Shown: positions 20,937 through 29,625 of the stretch, in pieces | How the letters are laid out: every line of letters begins with the position of its first letter | Position numbering within the stretch: the stretch's first letter is position 1 | Assembly: GCA_002737315.1 (NCBI GenBank) | Contig: NSIH01000008.1 | Span: 1-48,855 of the forward strand | Length of the DNA: 48,855 bases | Source: Flavobacteriales bacterium | Lineage (GTDB): Bacteria > Bacteroidota > Bacteroidia > Flavobacteriales > Schleiferiaceae | Reading direction: 5' to 3' | Translations under genes and position numbers: made by a program | Notes under the pieces: generated by a model | What the model was told of the DNA's origin: nothing | Database searches by the model: none | Seen by the model: the letters and a program-made list of their open reading frames with translations, nothing else

Positions 20937-22148
20937 TTACTGCTTTCTATTGGCCAAAAGTGGCGGCGGATCCCCACTGAAGGGGTTGGGTCTTCCTATG
21001 GTTTGTGCAGCCATACCAAAGGCCCTAACTACAGCCCTGTCTCCGTAGCGAATCCGAATTCGATCCATCGCCTCACTCAATCGATACCCCCGGTCGTCCA
21101 GCTCAAAAAGGCCAAACTGCTCCCCTCCTCCTACCAGTCCACTAAAGCGAATTCCGATTAGGCGAACTCGCTGGCGCCGGTCGTGAAGCTGCCTAAAAAG
21201 GCTTTCAGCAACCTCTAAAAGCACGTGGTCCGCAGCAGTGTATGGGATTTGGCGCTGCCGCGAAACCGTTTGAAAGTCAGAATAGCGAATTCTCACCGAA
21301 ATATTGCTCGTGAGCCGATGGCCGCGCCGTAGCTGAAAGGCGAGGTTCTCGGTCATCGCCGCAAGCATGCCCTTGAGCTTAACCTCATCGAGCGTATCCT
21401 GCTCAAAAGTTCGCTCGGTCGAAATCGACTTGCGCTCATGATAGGGACTAACGGGGCGGTCATCCACTCCCTGGGCCTTGCTCCAGAGGTCCAAGCCGGG
21501 CTTGCCTAGAACCTGATAGAGTAGTTCGGAGGGCATCTCTTGGAGCGTTGCAATGCGCTGAACACCCAAGGCACGAAGAGACTGGTAGGTCTTCTCCCCC
21601 ACCATGGGAATTTTGCGCACCGAGAGTGGAGCCATAAACATCCGCTCAATACCTCGGGGCACGTGGCGATGGTTGTTTGGCTTGGCTTCTCCCGTAGCCA
21701 CCTTGGCAACCGTCTTGCTGGTTGACAGGCCAAAGGAAATTGGGAGTCCCGACTCGCGAATTACTCGATCGCGCAACTCCTGAGCAAACTCATAGGTTCC
21801 AAAAAATCGGTCCATGCCGCTTAAATCTGCATAGAATTCGTCGATAGACGCTTTTTCAAGCACAGGGACCGCCTCGCTCACAATCTCGGTCACCACCTTG
21901 GAATGCTTGGTGTACTCCATGGAATTACCTCGAACAACTACCGCTTCGGGGCAGAATTCGCGCGCCATGCGCATAGGCATTCCTGAACGTACGCCCGTCT
22001 GGCGAGCCTCGTAGCTGCAGGCCGCAACCACGCCTCGATCGCTTACTCCGCCCACGAGCACGGGAATTCCGTGCAGCCTGCTGTCCATAAGTCGCTCAAC
22101 AGATACAAAAAAGCTGTCAAGATCCATGTGGAGTACGGTGCGATCCAT
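20937..22148 (-). CDS. dinB: Y-family DNA polymerase IV
   Basis: VLHMDLDSFFVSVE, SIDEFYADLSGMDRFFG, GLSTSKTVAKVAT. Confidence 0.95.
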   Translation of the reverse strand: MDRTVLHMDLDSFFVSVERLMDSRLHGIPVLVGGVSDRGVVAACSYEARQTGVRSGMPMRMAREFCPEAVVVRGNSMEYTKHSKVVTEIVSEAVPVLEKASIDEFYADLSGMDRFFGTYEFAQELRDRVIRESGLPISFGLSTSKTVAKVATGEAKPNNHRHVPRGIERMFMAPLSVRKIPMVGEKTYQSLRALGVQRIATLQEMPSELLYQVLGKPGLDLWSKAQGVDDRPVSPYHERKSISTERTFEQDTLDEVKLKGMLAAMTENLAFQLRRGHRLTSNISVRIRYSDFQTVSRQRQIPYTAADHVLLEVAESLFRQLHDRRQRVRLIGIRFSGLVGGGEQFGLFELDDRGYRLSEAMDRIRIRYGDRAVVRAFGMAAQTIGRPNPFSGDPPPLLANRKQ

Positions 22149-22154
22149 GAATCC

Positions 22155-22934
22155 TTAGGCCACATGCTGGTTGAGCGAGCGGCGAAGTTCGTGTACTTCA
22201 CTTTGAAGGTTTTCTAGTCGGGCGAGAATTACCTGATCCATATTGGGCTTAGTTGTCAGGTCAAGCTGAATAAAGCCTTGAACCTTCCATACCTCAATGA
22301 GCTCATCAACGTGCACGGAATAGGGCTTGTATACGGGGTTGTCGGATACTAAATCCAGGCAGCCTGCCTCGGCAATGCGGTTGATGGCGCGCTTAAAGAC
22401 CACACCCTGCTCTTGAGTCAAAAAGACATAGAGTTCATTAGTCTTAATGCTTCGCCAGTCTTGAACATAGCTTGAAATCACGTAGGAACCTGACATAATG
22501 GGAAGCATACTGTCTCCTTGAATTTGAAAAACCCGTCGTGTTTCTTCTTGCGCAAACTCGGGAAGAGGAAGCGCAAACTGGGGTAAGGCTTCGATAAAAT
22601 CGAGATCGCCATAACCGCCCAGATAGCCCGCTGCTGCTTTGACCGGAACCACGGAAACTCGCTCACTCCCCTCGCGAGAGTCCACTGCTACCGTAAGCAC
22701 GCGAAGCTTTTGGCCCGACAGTTCTTTAGTGGTCCGCGCATCTCCCGACACCAATGCGTCAATACTGCAGGCAAACAACTGAGCCATAGCCTTGAGGCTG
22801 TCGAGCTTCGGCTCCGCCCTCCCCTCTTCGTAGGAGCCCACTTGGGCACGATTTAGCCCCAGTCGCTCTGCGAGTTGAGCTTGAGTCCATCCTTTGGTCT
22901 TGCGGCGGTTTTTGATTTGTTCTGCTAATGCCAT
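22155..22934 (-). CDS. XRE-HTH / S24 LexA-like repressor
   Basis: N-terminal HTH RLGLNRAQVGSYEEGRAEPKLDSL; S24 motif QIQGDSMLPI and VVFKRA (Ser/Lys dyad); AAAG Ala-Gly upstream as possible cleavage site. Confidence 0.92.
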   Translation of the reverse strand: MALAEQIKNRRKTKGWTQAQLAERLGLNRAQVGSYEEGRAEPKLDSLKAMAQLFACSIDALVSGDARTTKELSGQKLRVLTVAVDSREGSERVSVVPVKAAAGYLGGYGDLDFIEALPQFALPLPEFAQEETRRVFQIQGDSMLPIMSGSYVISSYVQDWRSIKTNELYVFLTQEQGVVFKRAINRIAEAGCLDLVSDNPVYKPYSVHVDELIEVWKVQGFIQLDLTTKPNMDQVILARLENLQSEVHELRRSLNQHVA

Positions 22935-22943
22935 GTTGTTAAA

Positions 22944-22984
22944 ATTAGTATGCTAATATAGTTAGTAATTCTAATTTATTCAAA
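22944..22984 (-). promoter_or_regulatory. promoter of the S24-dinB-SRAP-dnaE operon with two operator-like inverted repeats
   Basis: Minus strand TTTG-N20-TATATTAG; ATTAGAATTACTAAC (22961-22975) and ATTAGCATACTAAT (22944-22957). Confidence 0.6.
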
Positions 22985-22990
22985 TTTTTT

Positions 22991-24223
22991 TTAGATAGGC
23001 GCGCCCGCCATAGCATGTCCCGCAATCCACCCAGTCGTCCAGGCTGCCTGAAAGTTGAATCCACCCGTGAGGGCGTCGATATCGAGTAATTCGCCCGCAA
23101 AATAGAGCCCTGGATGCAGGCGGCTTTGCATCGTGGTAAACGAAACTTCCTCGAGAGCCACTCCGCCAGAGGTAACAAACTCGTCTTTGTTGGTGGATTT
23201 TCCGACCACATTGAAAGCGGATTCCGTGAGCACCTCAGCCCACTTGCGCAGCTGTGGTTTGCTTAAATCAGACCAATTGGCGGCATCAGGAATCCGAGCA
23301 AAGGCTGCTAGGGACTGCCACAAACGAAGCGGAATGCCAAACAGGGCGTTGGAACGAACGCGCTTGCGCTGGTGATTGACGTCCTTGCGCAGAGCATTGA
23401 GCTCGTCCAGCAACTCTTCGGTACTAAACTGGGGCGTCCAATTGACATAAATAGTGAAGCGGTGGTCGCAATTGGCCATCCATCGCGCTCCGAATGCACT
23501 CATTTTAAGCACTGCTGGGCCGCTTAAGCCCCAGTGCGTGATGAGCATCGGCCCCTCTGTTTCGAGTCCGCCAACGGGAACCGTTACGCGCACGTTGGCG
23601 AGGGAAACCCCCGACAGGTCTTCTATGCGCGGATCCCTGACGTTAAAGGTAAAAAGCGAAGGTATTGGCGGCACGATTTGGTGGCCTAATTCCGCGAGCA
23701 CATCCCAAGTTTTTTTACTGGATCCGGGGGCTAAAAGTACCCGGTCCGCCTCAATAACACGCCCGCTCTCTAAGATCAAACTCCAACTGCCGCTGGGTTG
23801 TAGAATAAGGTTTTTTAGGCCCGAATGCAGCTCGAAACGAACGTCAGCAGACTCCGCCATGGAGAGCAAGCAATCTATAATAGTTTGAGAGTCGTCGGTA
23901 ACAGGAAAAACTCGCCCGTCTTCTTCGACCTTGAGCGATACGCCACGATCTTCAAACCACTCCATGGTGTCGCCGCAGGCAAAACGAGAAAAGGGGCCAA
24001 GCAATTCCTGCCCGCCCCTCGGGTAATAGTCTATTAGGTCGCGAGGGTCAAAGCATGCATGAGTTACGTTGCATCGCCCTCCCCCTGAAATACGAACTTT
24101 TCCGAGGAATTGTGCGGACTTTTCAAGGAGGTAAACTTGAGCCTGAGGATTGGCTTCTGCTGCTGCAATAGCGGCAAAAAAACCCGCGGCTCCACCACCA
24201 ACGACTACCAAACGCTCTGACAT
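22991..24223 (-). CDS. HI0933/BaiN-type NAD(P)/FAD-dependent oxidoreductase
   Basis: VVVGGGAAGFFAAIAAAE, GKVRISGGGRCNVTH, C-terminal GELLDIDALTGGFNFQAAWTTGW. Confidence 0.93.
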   Translation of the reverse strand: MSERLVVVGGGAAGFFAAIAAAEANPQAQVYLLEKSAQFLGKVRISGGGRCNVTHACFDPRDLIDYYPRGGQELLGPFSRFACGDTMEWFEDRGVSLKVEEDGRVFPVTDDSQTIIDCLLSMAESADVRFELHSGLKNLILQPSGSWSLILESGRVIEADRVLLAPGSSKKTWDVLAELGHQIVPPIPSLFTFNVRDPRIEDLSGVSLANVRVTVPVGGLETEGPMLITHWGLSGPAVLKMSAFGARWMANCDHRFTIYVNWTPQFSTEELLDELNALRKDVNHQRKRVRSNALFGIPLRLWQSLAAFARIPDAANWSDLSKPQLRKWAEVLTESAFNVVGKSTNKDEFVTSGGVALEEVSFTTMQSRLHPGLYFAGELLDIDALTGGFNFQAAWTTGWIAGHAMAGAPI

Positions 24224-24245
24224 AGCGCCAAAGGTAGACCGAAGC

Positions 24246-24623
24246 CTACCATTGCGGCGACAGGTCGGACTTTCGATATACTTCAATCATGCGGTTTGCT
24301 TTCTCAAAGTACTGTATGTCATATATGCCATAAAGCATCGTCCCGTCTTCTCGAAGATCGAGTTCGGTCATCGCTTTGGTGTTAAAGCCATAGACGAGCA
24401 GTTCATCTTTGGCAATTTCGCAGACTCCAGCATCTATTACTCCATTAAGAATTTCGTAGTTGCGACGAAGCTTCTTGTGAGAAGACCTCGTGAGCTTAGA
24501 ATTGGTTACGGCCTGACTGTTATGAAAGTCATTGCGGCAGTAATCGTCGCAGTATTTCTTGTCTGCCCTTCCAAAAACTGGGAGGCCGCAGTTAAGACAA
24601 AATTTATGACCTGTATGTTGCAT
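24246..24623 (-). CDS. zinc-ribbon protein of unknown function
   Basis: CLNCGLPVFGRADKKYCDDYC Cys4 pattern. Confidence 0.75.
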   Translation of the reverse strand: MQHTGHKFCLNCGLPVFGRADKKYCDDYCRNDFHNSQAVTNSKLTRSSHKKLRRNYEILNGVIDAGVCEIAKDELLVYGFNTKAMTELDLREDGTMLYGIYDIQYFEKANRMIEVYRKSDLSPQW

Positions 24624-24644
24624 TTTTATTCTATGTTTTTAAAT

Positions 24645-24659
24645 TGATAATGATTATAA
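24645..24659. promoter_or_regulatory. Fur/PerR-like 7-1-7 box candidate
   Basis: TGATAAT-G-ATTATAA, one mismatch to the 7-1-7 consensus TGATAATNATTATCA. Confidence 0.4.
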
Positions 24660-24814
24660 TATTTCGAAAGTATGTCAACATTTGTAAACAAAAAATAAGA
24701 GAAACGATTAATTAACAAGATGTTAATAAATTCTAGAACTTACGTTTATAACCTACTTTCATCATCGTATCGATCGTGCTTTGCCCTGTTTTGTTTAATT
24801 AACATTTGTAAATC

Positions 24815-25177
24815 ATGAAAAATAAAGTTCAGTTAATTGGTTATGTGGGGCAAGACCCCGAATTCCGCAACTTTGAAAATGAGGTATCGCGCCTAAAATG
24901 CTCCATCGCAACACACGACCGTGTGAAGAATGCGGAAGGGGCCTATGAAGACCGAACCGTCTGGCACAACGTTGTAATGTTTAATAAGCTGGCGTCAAGG
25001 GCGAGTAAAATTCTGAAGCGTGGCGACCTCTGCGCCATCGAAGGCTCTCTTTCTTACTACAGCTACACTAATACCGAGCAGCAGTCCGTCAATCGAACCG
25101 ACGTAGTCGCCCGAGACTTTGCCTACTTGGGTAATGCCTCTGCAAAGGAGCCTAAGTCGGTCGAAGAAACGGCATAG
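24815..25177 (+). CDS. ssb: single-stranded DNA-binding protein
   Basis: MKNKVQLIGYVGQDPEFR; TVWHNVVMFNKLA. Confidence 0.93.
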   Translation: MKNKVQLIGYVGQDPEFRNFENEVSRLKCSIATHDRVKNAEGAYEDRTVWHNVVMFNKLASRASKILKRGDLCAIEGSLSYYSYTNTEQQSVNRTDVVARDFAYLGNASAKEPKSVEETA

Positions 25178-26172
25178 AGCTCTAAAGAGGTCCATGAGTC
25201 TTTAGCCTGAATCTCGTCAAACTCCCTTTTAAGCAGGTTAATCGTTTGATATGGAATAGGCGCAGCATTGCCTTGAGGAATTGCTTTGGCTATTCCTGAG
25301 GAGTGCGACTGGCTCTGGACCTCTTCCCACACCTGCCAGTGGCTGATTTGATTGCCGGACCGCAGTTCCAAATCAACTCCCCAAGATGCATTGAGCGGAA
25401 GGTTCAGGTAGTGTGTGATTCCTTCAAACGGAGGACTCCTTATAGCGTCAATCGTGCGCAATACCTCGCCGAGTCGCAGGGATACCCTTTCTCGAGAATA
25501 ATCTTCAAGGGTTACGCCGGTTTCGACGGTAACCGTTGGAATCCCTAATTCTTGGGTCCACTCGCCGAAGGCCGTAGTGTAGTACGCATCGTCGAACCGA
25601 GCATAGCCCCAATTGGGCTCAAGGTCTCGCATTAGGCCGCTAATGGTTCCGGCCCAAGCCTGGGCAGGCTCCGAAAAGGATTCCTGGTCTTGATTGATGC
25701 AACGGGGCGCCAGTACACTAAGACTGCTGGGAATAGCCTGTCCGTTGGGGCAAAACAAACTTCGCTGGTCGTGAAGGTTAAGGGCTAGCTTAAACGAACC
25801 GGAGGCCAGCACTGATTTCAGTAGGTCGGATTCGAGCGGACCATGATCTCGCGCCCTTCGGTTAAGGTCAATCCCCTCGCTGGTGAGGCGAGTAAATGCA
25901 TCGATGCCAGAGGGGTTCACCAAGGGTATAAGAGTCCAATCGCATTGAGGCCTTCCGCAGCGAATCAGGCGCAGAAGAGCCTCAAAGCCTGTCGGCTCAT
26001 TGCCGTGCATCATCGACCAAGCAACTCTGGGCTCCCCTCCTGCTGCATCCGGGTGGCTCAAAGTCCAAAAAGGAGTCCGTGCTGCTGGAGCAATATTATG
26101 AAGACCCCAACCACCAAAATTTGCCGCTTCAGCAAGCAATTGGGAGCGACTGTTAAAGTTTTGGTAACGCAC
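25123..26172 (-). CDS. M14-family/AstE-like zinc carboxypeptidase
   Basis: MMHGNEPTGFEALLRLI metal-binding motif; VNPSGIDAFTR; GTG start inferred. Confidence 0.85.
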   Translation of the reverse strand: MRYQNFNSRSQLLAEAANFGGWGLHNIAPAARTPFWTLSHPDAAGGEPRVAWSMMHGNEPTGFEALLRLIRCGRPQCDWTLIPLVNPSGIDAFTRLTSEGIDLNRRARDHGPLESDLLKSVLASGSFKLALNLHDQRSLFCPNGQAIPSSLSVLAPRCINQDQESFSEPAQAWAGTISGLMRDLEPNWGYARFDDAYYTTAFGEWTQELGIPTVTVETGVTLEDYSRERVSLRLGEVLRTIDAIRSPPFEGITHYLNLPLNASWGVDLELRSGNQISHWQVWEEVQSQSHSSGIAKAIPQGNAAPIPYQTINLLKREFDEIQAKDSWTSLELYAVSSTDLGSFAEALPK

Positions 26173-26212
26173 GGGTTCAAAAGTAGTGTACGCGAGGACC
26201 TAACTTCGGAAT

Positions 26213-27157
26213 ATGAAAGTACAAGCGTTTATATTGGCTTTTGCCCTCGCTGGCAGTGCGACCGATGCTCAAGTACTAACCTTTGCGATGGGCAGCTGCG
26301 CGGAGTTAAGCGATCTCGAAAGCGAGCTAATTTTCACCCAAATTGAAGTTAAAAAACCGGCTTTTTTCTTTTGGCTTGGCGACAACACCTACTATACCAA
26401 CGGGGAATGGAACGACAGCATTCGGATGGTGGAAAACTGGAGGCGGAGGCATGCAAGCCCCCCGCTGGCTCAAATGATGCAGAACATCAGCCAGCGCGCC
26501 ATTTGGGACGATCACGATTTTGGGCCCAATGATGCAGACAGCACCTATGCGCTCAAGGGGGTTAGCGCAAAGATCTTTAGTTCTGTTTTTAAGGAAACGC
26601 CTTTTTCTTTGGCTGAATTCGGAGACCTCAGGTGGCAGGAACGACGGGGATCAGTGGTTATCATTGGTCTCGATGACCGAACGCACCGTGGTCCAGTGGG
26701 CACCCAGGTCCTAGGAAATCAGCAACTAGATTGGGTTTCTGAGGTCCTGAAGTCCAATTACGATGCCTCCTTGGTTTTTATTGCGCTTGGATCGCAGGTA
26801 CTTAACTTATTTGAGTCATTTGAAAATATGGCACGCTACCCAAAAGAGCGCCTGGAATTACTCAAGCGATGTGCCCAATTCTCAGGTCAGGTAGTGTTTC
26901 TAACGGGCGACAGGCACCATGGGGAAATCGAAGAGGCGACCTTCCAAGGTAAGCGCTTTATTGAAGTTTGTTCCTCGCCCCTAACCTCCAAGGTCTTTGA
27001 GCCCAGCAGCCTTGAGACCTTGGCCAATACAACGATTCGAGGTAATCCGGTGAATCAAAAGCACTTCACAGTAATCAAGGTTTCAACGAAGAAACTCAAT
27101 ATTGAATATTTTAATTCCAAAGGCGAAACAATTGTAAACGCTTCATACGAATTGTAA
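26213..27157 (+). CDS. PhoD-like alkaline phosphatase-family metallophosphoesterase
   Basis: FAMGSCAEL, WLGDNTYY, IWDDHDFGPND, LTGDRHHGE. Confidence 0.9.
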   Translation: MKVQAFILAFALAGSATDAQVLTFAMGSCAELSDLESELIFTQIEVKKPAFFFWLGDNTYYTNGEWNDSIRMVENWRRRHASPPLAQMMQNISQRAIWDDHDFGPNDADSTYALKGVSAKIFSSVFKETPFSLAEFGDLRWQERRGSVVIIGLDDRTHRGPVGTQVLGNQQLDWVSEVLKSNYDASLVFIALGSQVLNLFESFENMARYPKERLELLKRCAQFSGQVVFLTGDRHHGEIEEATFQGKRFIEVCSSPLTSKVFEPSSLETLANTTIRGNPVNQKHFTVIKVSTKKLNIEYFNSKGETIVNASYEL

Positions 27158-27166
27158 CTTTGATTG

Positions 27167-27535
27167 ATGCAGCGTTTACCCTTGGAAAATTTACGTTTTA
27201 AGGAGTGGTTAGATTCTCAAAACCGAAGTGCGAGCTCGATTGCTAGCAACCTCGGCGTTTCTCGTGCGGTGCTTTCACACATTCTAAGTGGTCGAAATAA
27301 ACTCAGTCTGAGCGTGGTTCAAAGCGCTGCGAGATTCTACCAAGACTTTGATCTTAATTATGTGGTCCTCGGCGAGCGCTACAAAAAAGGGCAGAACTAT
27401 ACTTCGATCAAGCCACAATCGACAGTCTTCACCTTGAGGGTGGATTCACCCTTGACCAATTCCGCAAACCACCTTGACCAAGTCATCCTGTTGCGTAATG
27501 GTCGCTTTCGGGTCTTACTTTCTGAACAGGCTTAA
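27167..27535 (+). CDS. HTH (XRE-like) transcriptional regulator
   Basis: SIASNLGVSRAVLSHILSGRNKLSL HTH. Confidence 0.85.
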   Translation: MQRLPLENLRFKEWLDSQNRSASSIASNLGVSRAVLSHILSGRNKLSLSVVQSAARFYQDFDLNYVVLGERYKKGQNYTSIKPQSTVFTLRVDSPLTNSANHLDQVILLRNGRFRVLLSEQA

Positions 27536-27566
27536 ACTTTTTGTGTAAAATCTGGGTTTCACTCCT

Positions 27567-28022
27567 ATGTATAAAATTGAACGCGAGCAGTTTCTGCCTA
27601 TAACTAAAGAGGAGGCCTGGAACTTTTTTTCTTCTCCTAAAAATTTGGCCAAAATCACCCCTACCAGTTTGGGCTTTAAAGTTCATGGAGAGGTTCCCGA
27701 CGCTATGTACCCAGGCTTGTTCATTGAATACACGGTTTCGCCCCTCTTGGGGATTCCCATGAATTGGGTTACGGAAATCACCCATGTTTCTGAAGGAGAA
27801 TATTTTGTGGACGAGCAGCGCGTGGGGCCCTACGCCATTTGGCACCACGAACACTTTTTTAAGTCCGTAGAAGGCGGCGTGCTCATGCGCGACGTAGTCC
27901 ATTATAAGGTTCCCTTCGGATTCCTTGGGGCATTGCTGCACCCCATTATTGTTCGCCCCAAGCTCGAGCAAATTTTCTTGTTCCGTTGGCAGACCAACGA
28001 ACGCCTTTTTGGCAAGGCTTAA
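27567..28022 (+). CDS. SRPBCC family protein
   Basis: MYKIEREQFLPITKEEAWNFFSSPKNLAKITP. Confidence 0.85.
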   Translation: MYKIEREQFLPITKEEAWNFFSSPKNLAKITPTSLGFKVHGEVPDAMYPGLFIEYTVSPLLGIPMNWVTEITHVSEGEYFVDEQRVGPYAIWHHEHFFKSVEGGVLMRDVVHYKVPFGFLGALLHPIIVRPKLEQIFLFRWQTNERLFGKA

Positions 28023-28032
28023 CTTTGCTGCA

Positions 28033-28473
28033 ATGAACAAGCCCAAAATCACGGTCAACCCCATCGACATCGACAAGGTTGCACAAAATCCAGGCTTGCT
28101 ACCCTATGCGCACAGCGTGAGCTCGCCTCCGATTGTGCCTACTAAAGAAGGGGTTATAAAGCATCAGTCTTTGGAGGCTATGGCCTACCAGACGGACCAG
28201 CAAATGGACCTGCTGCGCAAGCAGATGGAGCTTCTTGCCGAGCAGGCCAAGGCAATACAGCGACGCAGGGAAGTATCGGAATGGGTGTATTCCGCAAAAC
28301 TGAGTTTTAAGCCTGTGATTAACCACACCTACCATTTGTACCGCAAAGAGGACAGCACTATGATTCTCTCGATGCTAAGTCCTGAAGAATGGTCGCTCTC
28401 CAAAAGAAGCACCATGGAATTTCTCAATTCAATTCGCCTCTTGGCGGACCTTACCTGGGACATTGAGCGTTGA
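28033..28473 (+). CDS. DUF2452 family protein
   Basis: PGLLPYAHSVSSPPIVPTKEGVIKHQSLEAMAYQTDQQMDLLRKQMELLAEQA. Confidence 0.8.
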   Translation: MNKPKITVNPIDIDKVAQNPGLLPYAHSVSSPPIVPTKEGVIKHQSLEAMAYQTDQQMDLLRKQMELLAEQAKAIQRRREVSEWVYSAKLSFKPVINHTYHLYRKEDSTMILSMLSPEEWSLSKRSTMEFLNSIRLLADLTWDIER

Positions 28474-29090
28474 TTGACCTTGCGCATTCCTGCTGGCGAC
28501 CCGCTCAGGGACTTGCTCAAAAAGAGCTCTGGTTTTTGCACGGTTACGCAAGCGACGAAAACGATTTATTCGGTTTAGCCAGACTGATTCCGATCGACTG
28601 GAATGTGCGCTCGCTTCGTGCACCACGGCCACTAGCTACCGGAGGGTATGCCTGGTATGACCTGCATTTTGATAGCAAAGGGGTGCGGCAAGTCGGCATG
28701 GATCAGGTTGTGGAAAGCTTAACTGAACTTCGTAAGCTATTGGAGCACGCCGCTCTTAAACCAATTTTGTTTGGTTTTTCGCAGGGCGGAATTGTCGCCA
28801 ATGCCCTTGCAGCTTCGAACCCCGAGCTAATATCTGGCTGCGTTGCCGTGGCTAGCTACTTTCCCAACGATTGGTTTAAAGGAGATTTAGGCTGGAATGC
28901 CGCCCAATTCCTTGCTCACTTAGCCGTTGTTGGTGACCAGGACGGGGTTATACCTCCCAGCCTTTCGCTGCCCAGCTATGCCGAAGCCAATCAGTCGGGC
29001 GCCGGAATCGAGGTTCAGCGATTCCCAATGGGTCACGGAATTGCACCCGACAGCTGGCAGGCTATTTCGAGGTGGCTTTTGCAGCATTAA
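28470..29090 (+). CDS. alpha/beta hydrolase (phospholipase/carboxylesterase-like)
   Basis: LHGYASDENDLFGLA, GFSQGGIVA, GHGI; TTG start overlapping upstream stop. Confidence 0.85.
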   Translation: MIDLAHSCWRPAQGLAQKELWFLHGYASDENDLFGLARLIPIDWNVRSLRAPRPLATGGYAWYDLHFDSKGVRQVGMDQVVESLTELRKLLEHAALKPILFGFSQGGIVANALAASNPELISGCVAVASYFPNDWFKGDLGWNAAQFLAHLAVVGDQDGVIPPSLSLPSYAEANQSGAGIEVQRFPMGHGIAPDSWQAISRWLLQH

Positions 29091-29616
29091 CTTCAGATCC
29101 CCAGCGGAACCAGCCCCAGCAGGCCAGTCCAGCCATTAGGCCACTGTACATCGCGTATACCCATAGACCTCGGTCGGCATAGAGCCAGATTCCAATGCCA
29201 TTGAGGACCAGCCAAAGGGGCCAGTTCCATCGGTCACGCTGGACTTGCCAAAGAGTGCCTAAAATTCCTCCTGAAAACATAATAGCGTCTGCAAGCGGGC
29301 GGGGGTTGTCAGTATGCCTGATCATCAACCAAGCAAGCCCAACTGCTAAACCTAGCATCAAAACCAGGGCAATGGGGCGACTAATGATTGGCCCTAATGC
29401 GGACGCAGGACGCCCCCAAGAAAACCAACCGTAGATAGCAAGTAGTGCGTAGCTTGAGTTTAGAATAGATTCCGCATAAAGTTTGGAATCAAAAAGCAGG
29501 ATTACCGCGAGGGTGGATCCAAAAAACCCAAGTACCCAGGCCCAACGGACGCGAAAAGCTAAGCCTAGGACAAAGCCGACGTTCAGCAGGGCCGACAGAA
29601 TTTCAATCGCGAACAC
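29062..29616 (-). CDS. pnuC: PnuC-type nicotinamide mononucleotide/riboside transporter
   Basis: Multi-TM; SSYALLAIYGWFSWGR, W.WPLWLVLNGIGIWLYADRGLWVYAMYSG. Confidence 0.85.
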   Translation of the reverse strand: MFAIEILSALLNVGFVLGLAFRVRWAWVLGFFGSTLAVILLFDSKLYAESILNSSYALLAIYGWFSWGRPASALGPIISRPIALVLMLGLAVGLAWLMIRHTDNPRPLADAIMFSGGILGTLWQVQRDRWNWPLWLVLNGIGIWLYADRGLWVYAMYSGLMAGLACWGWFRWGSEVNAAKATSK

Positions 29617-29625
29617 CTGGGATTA

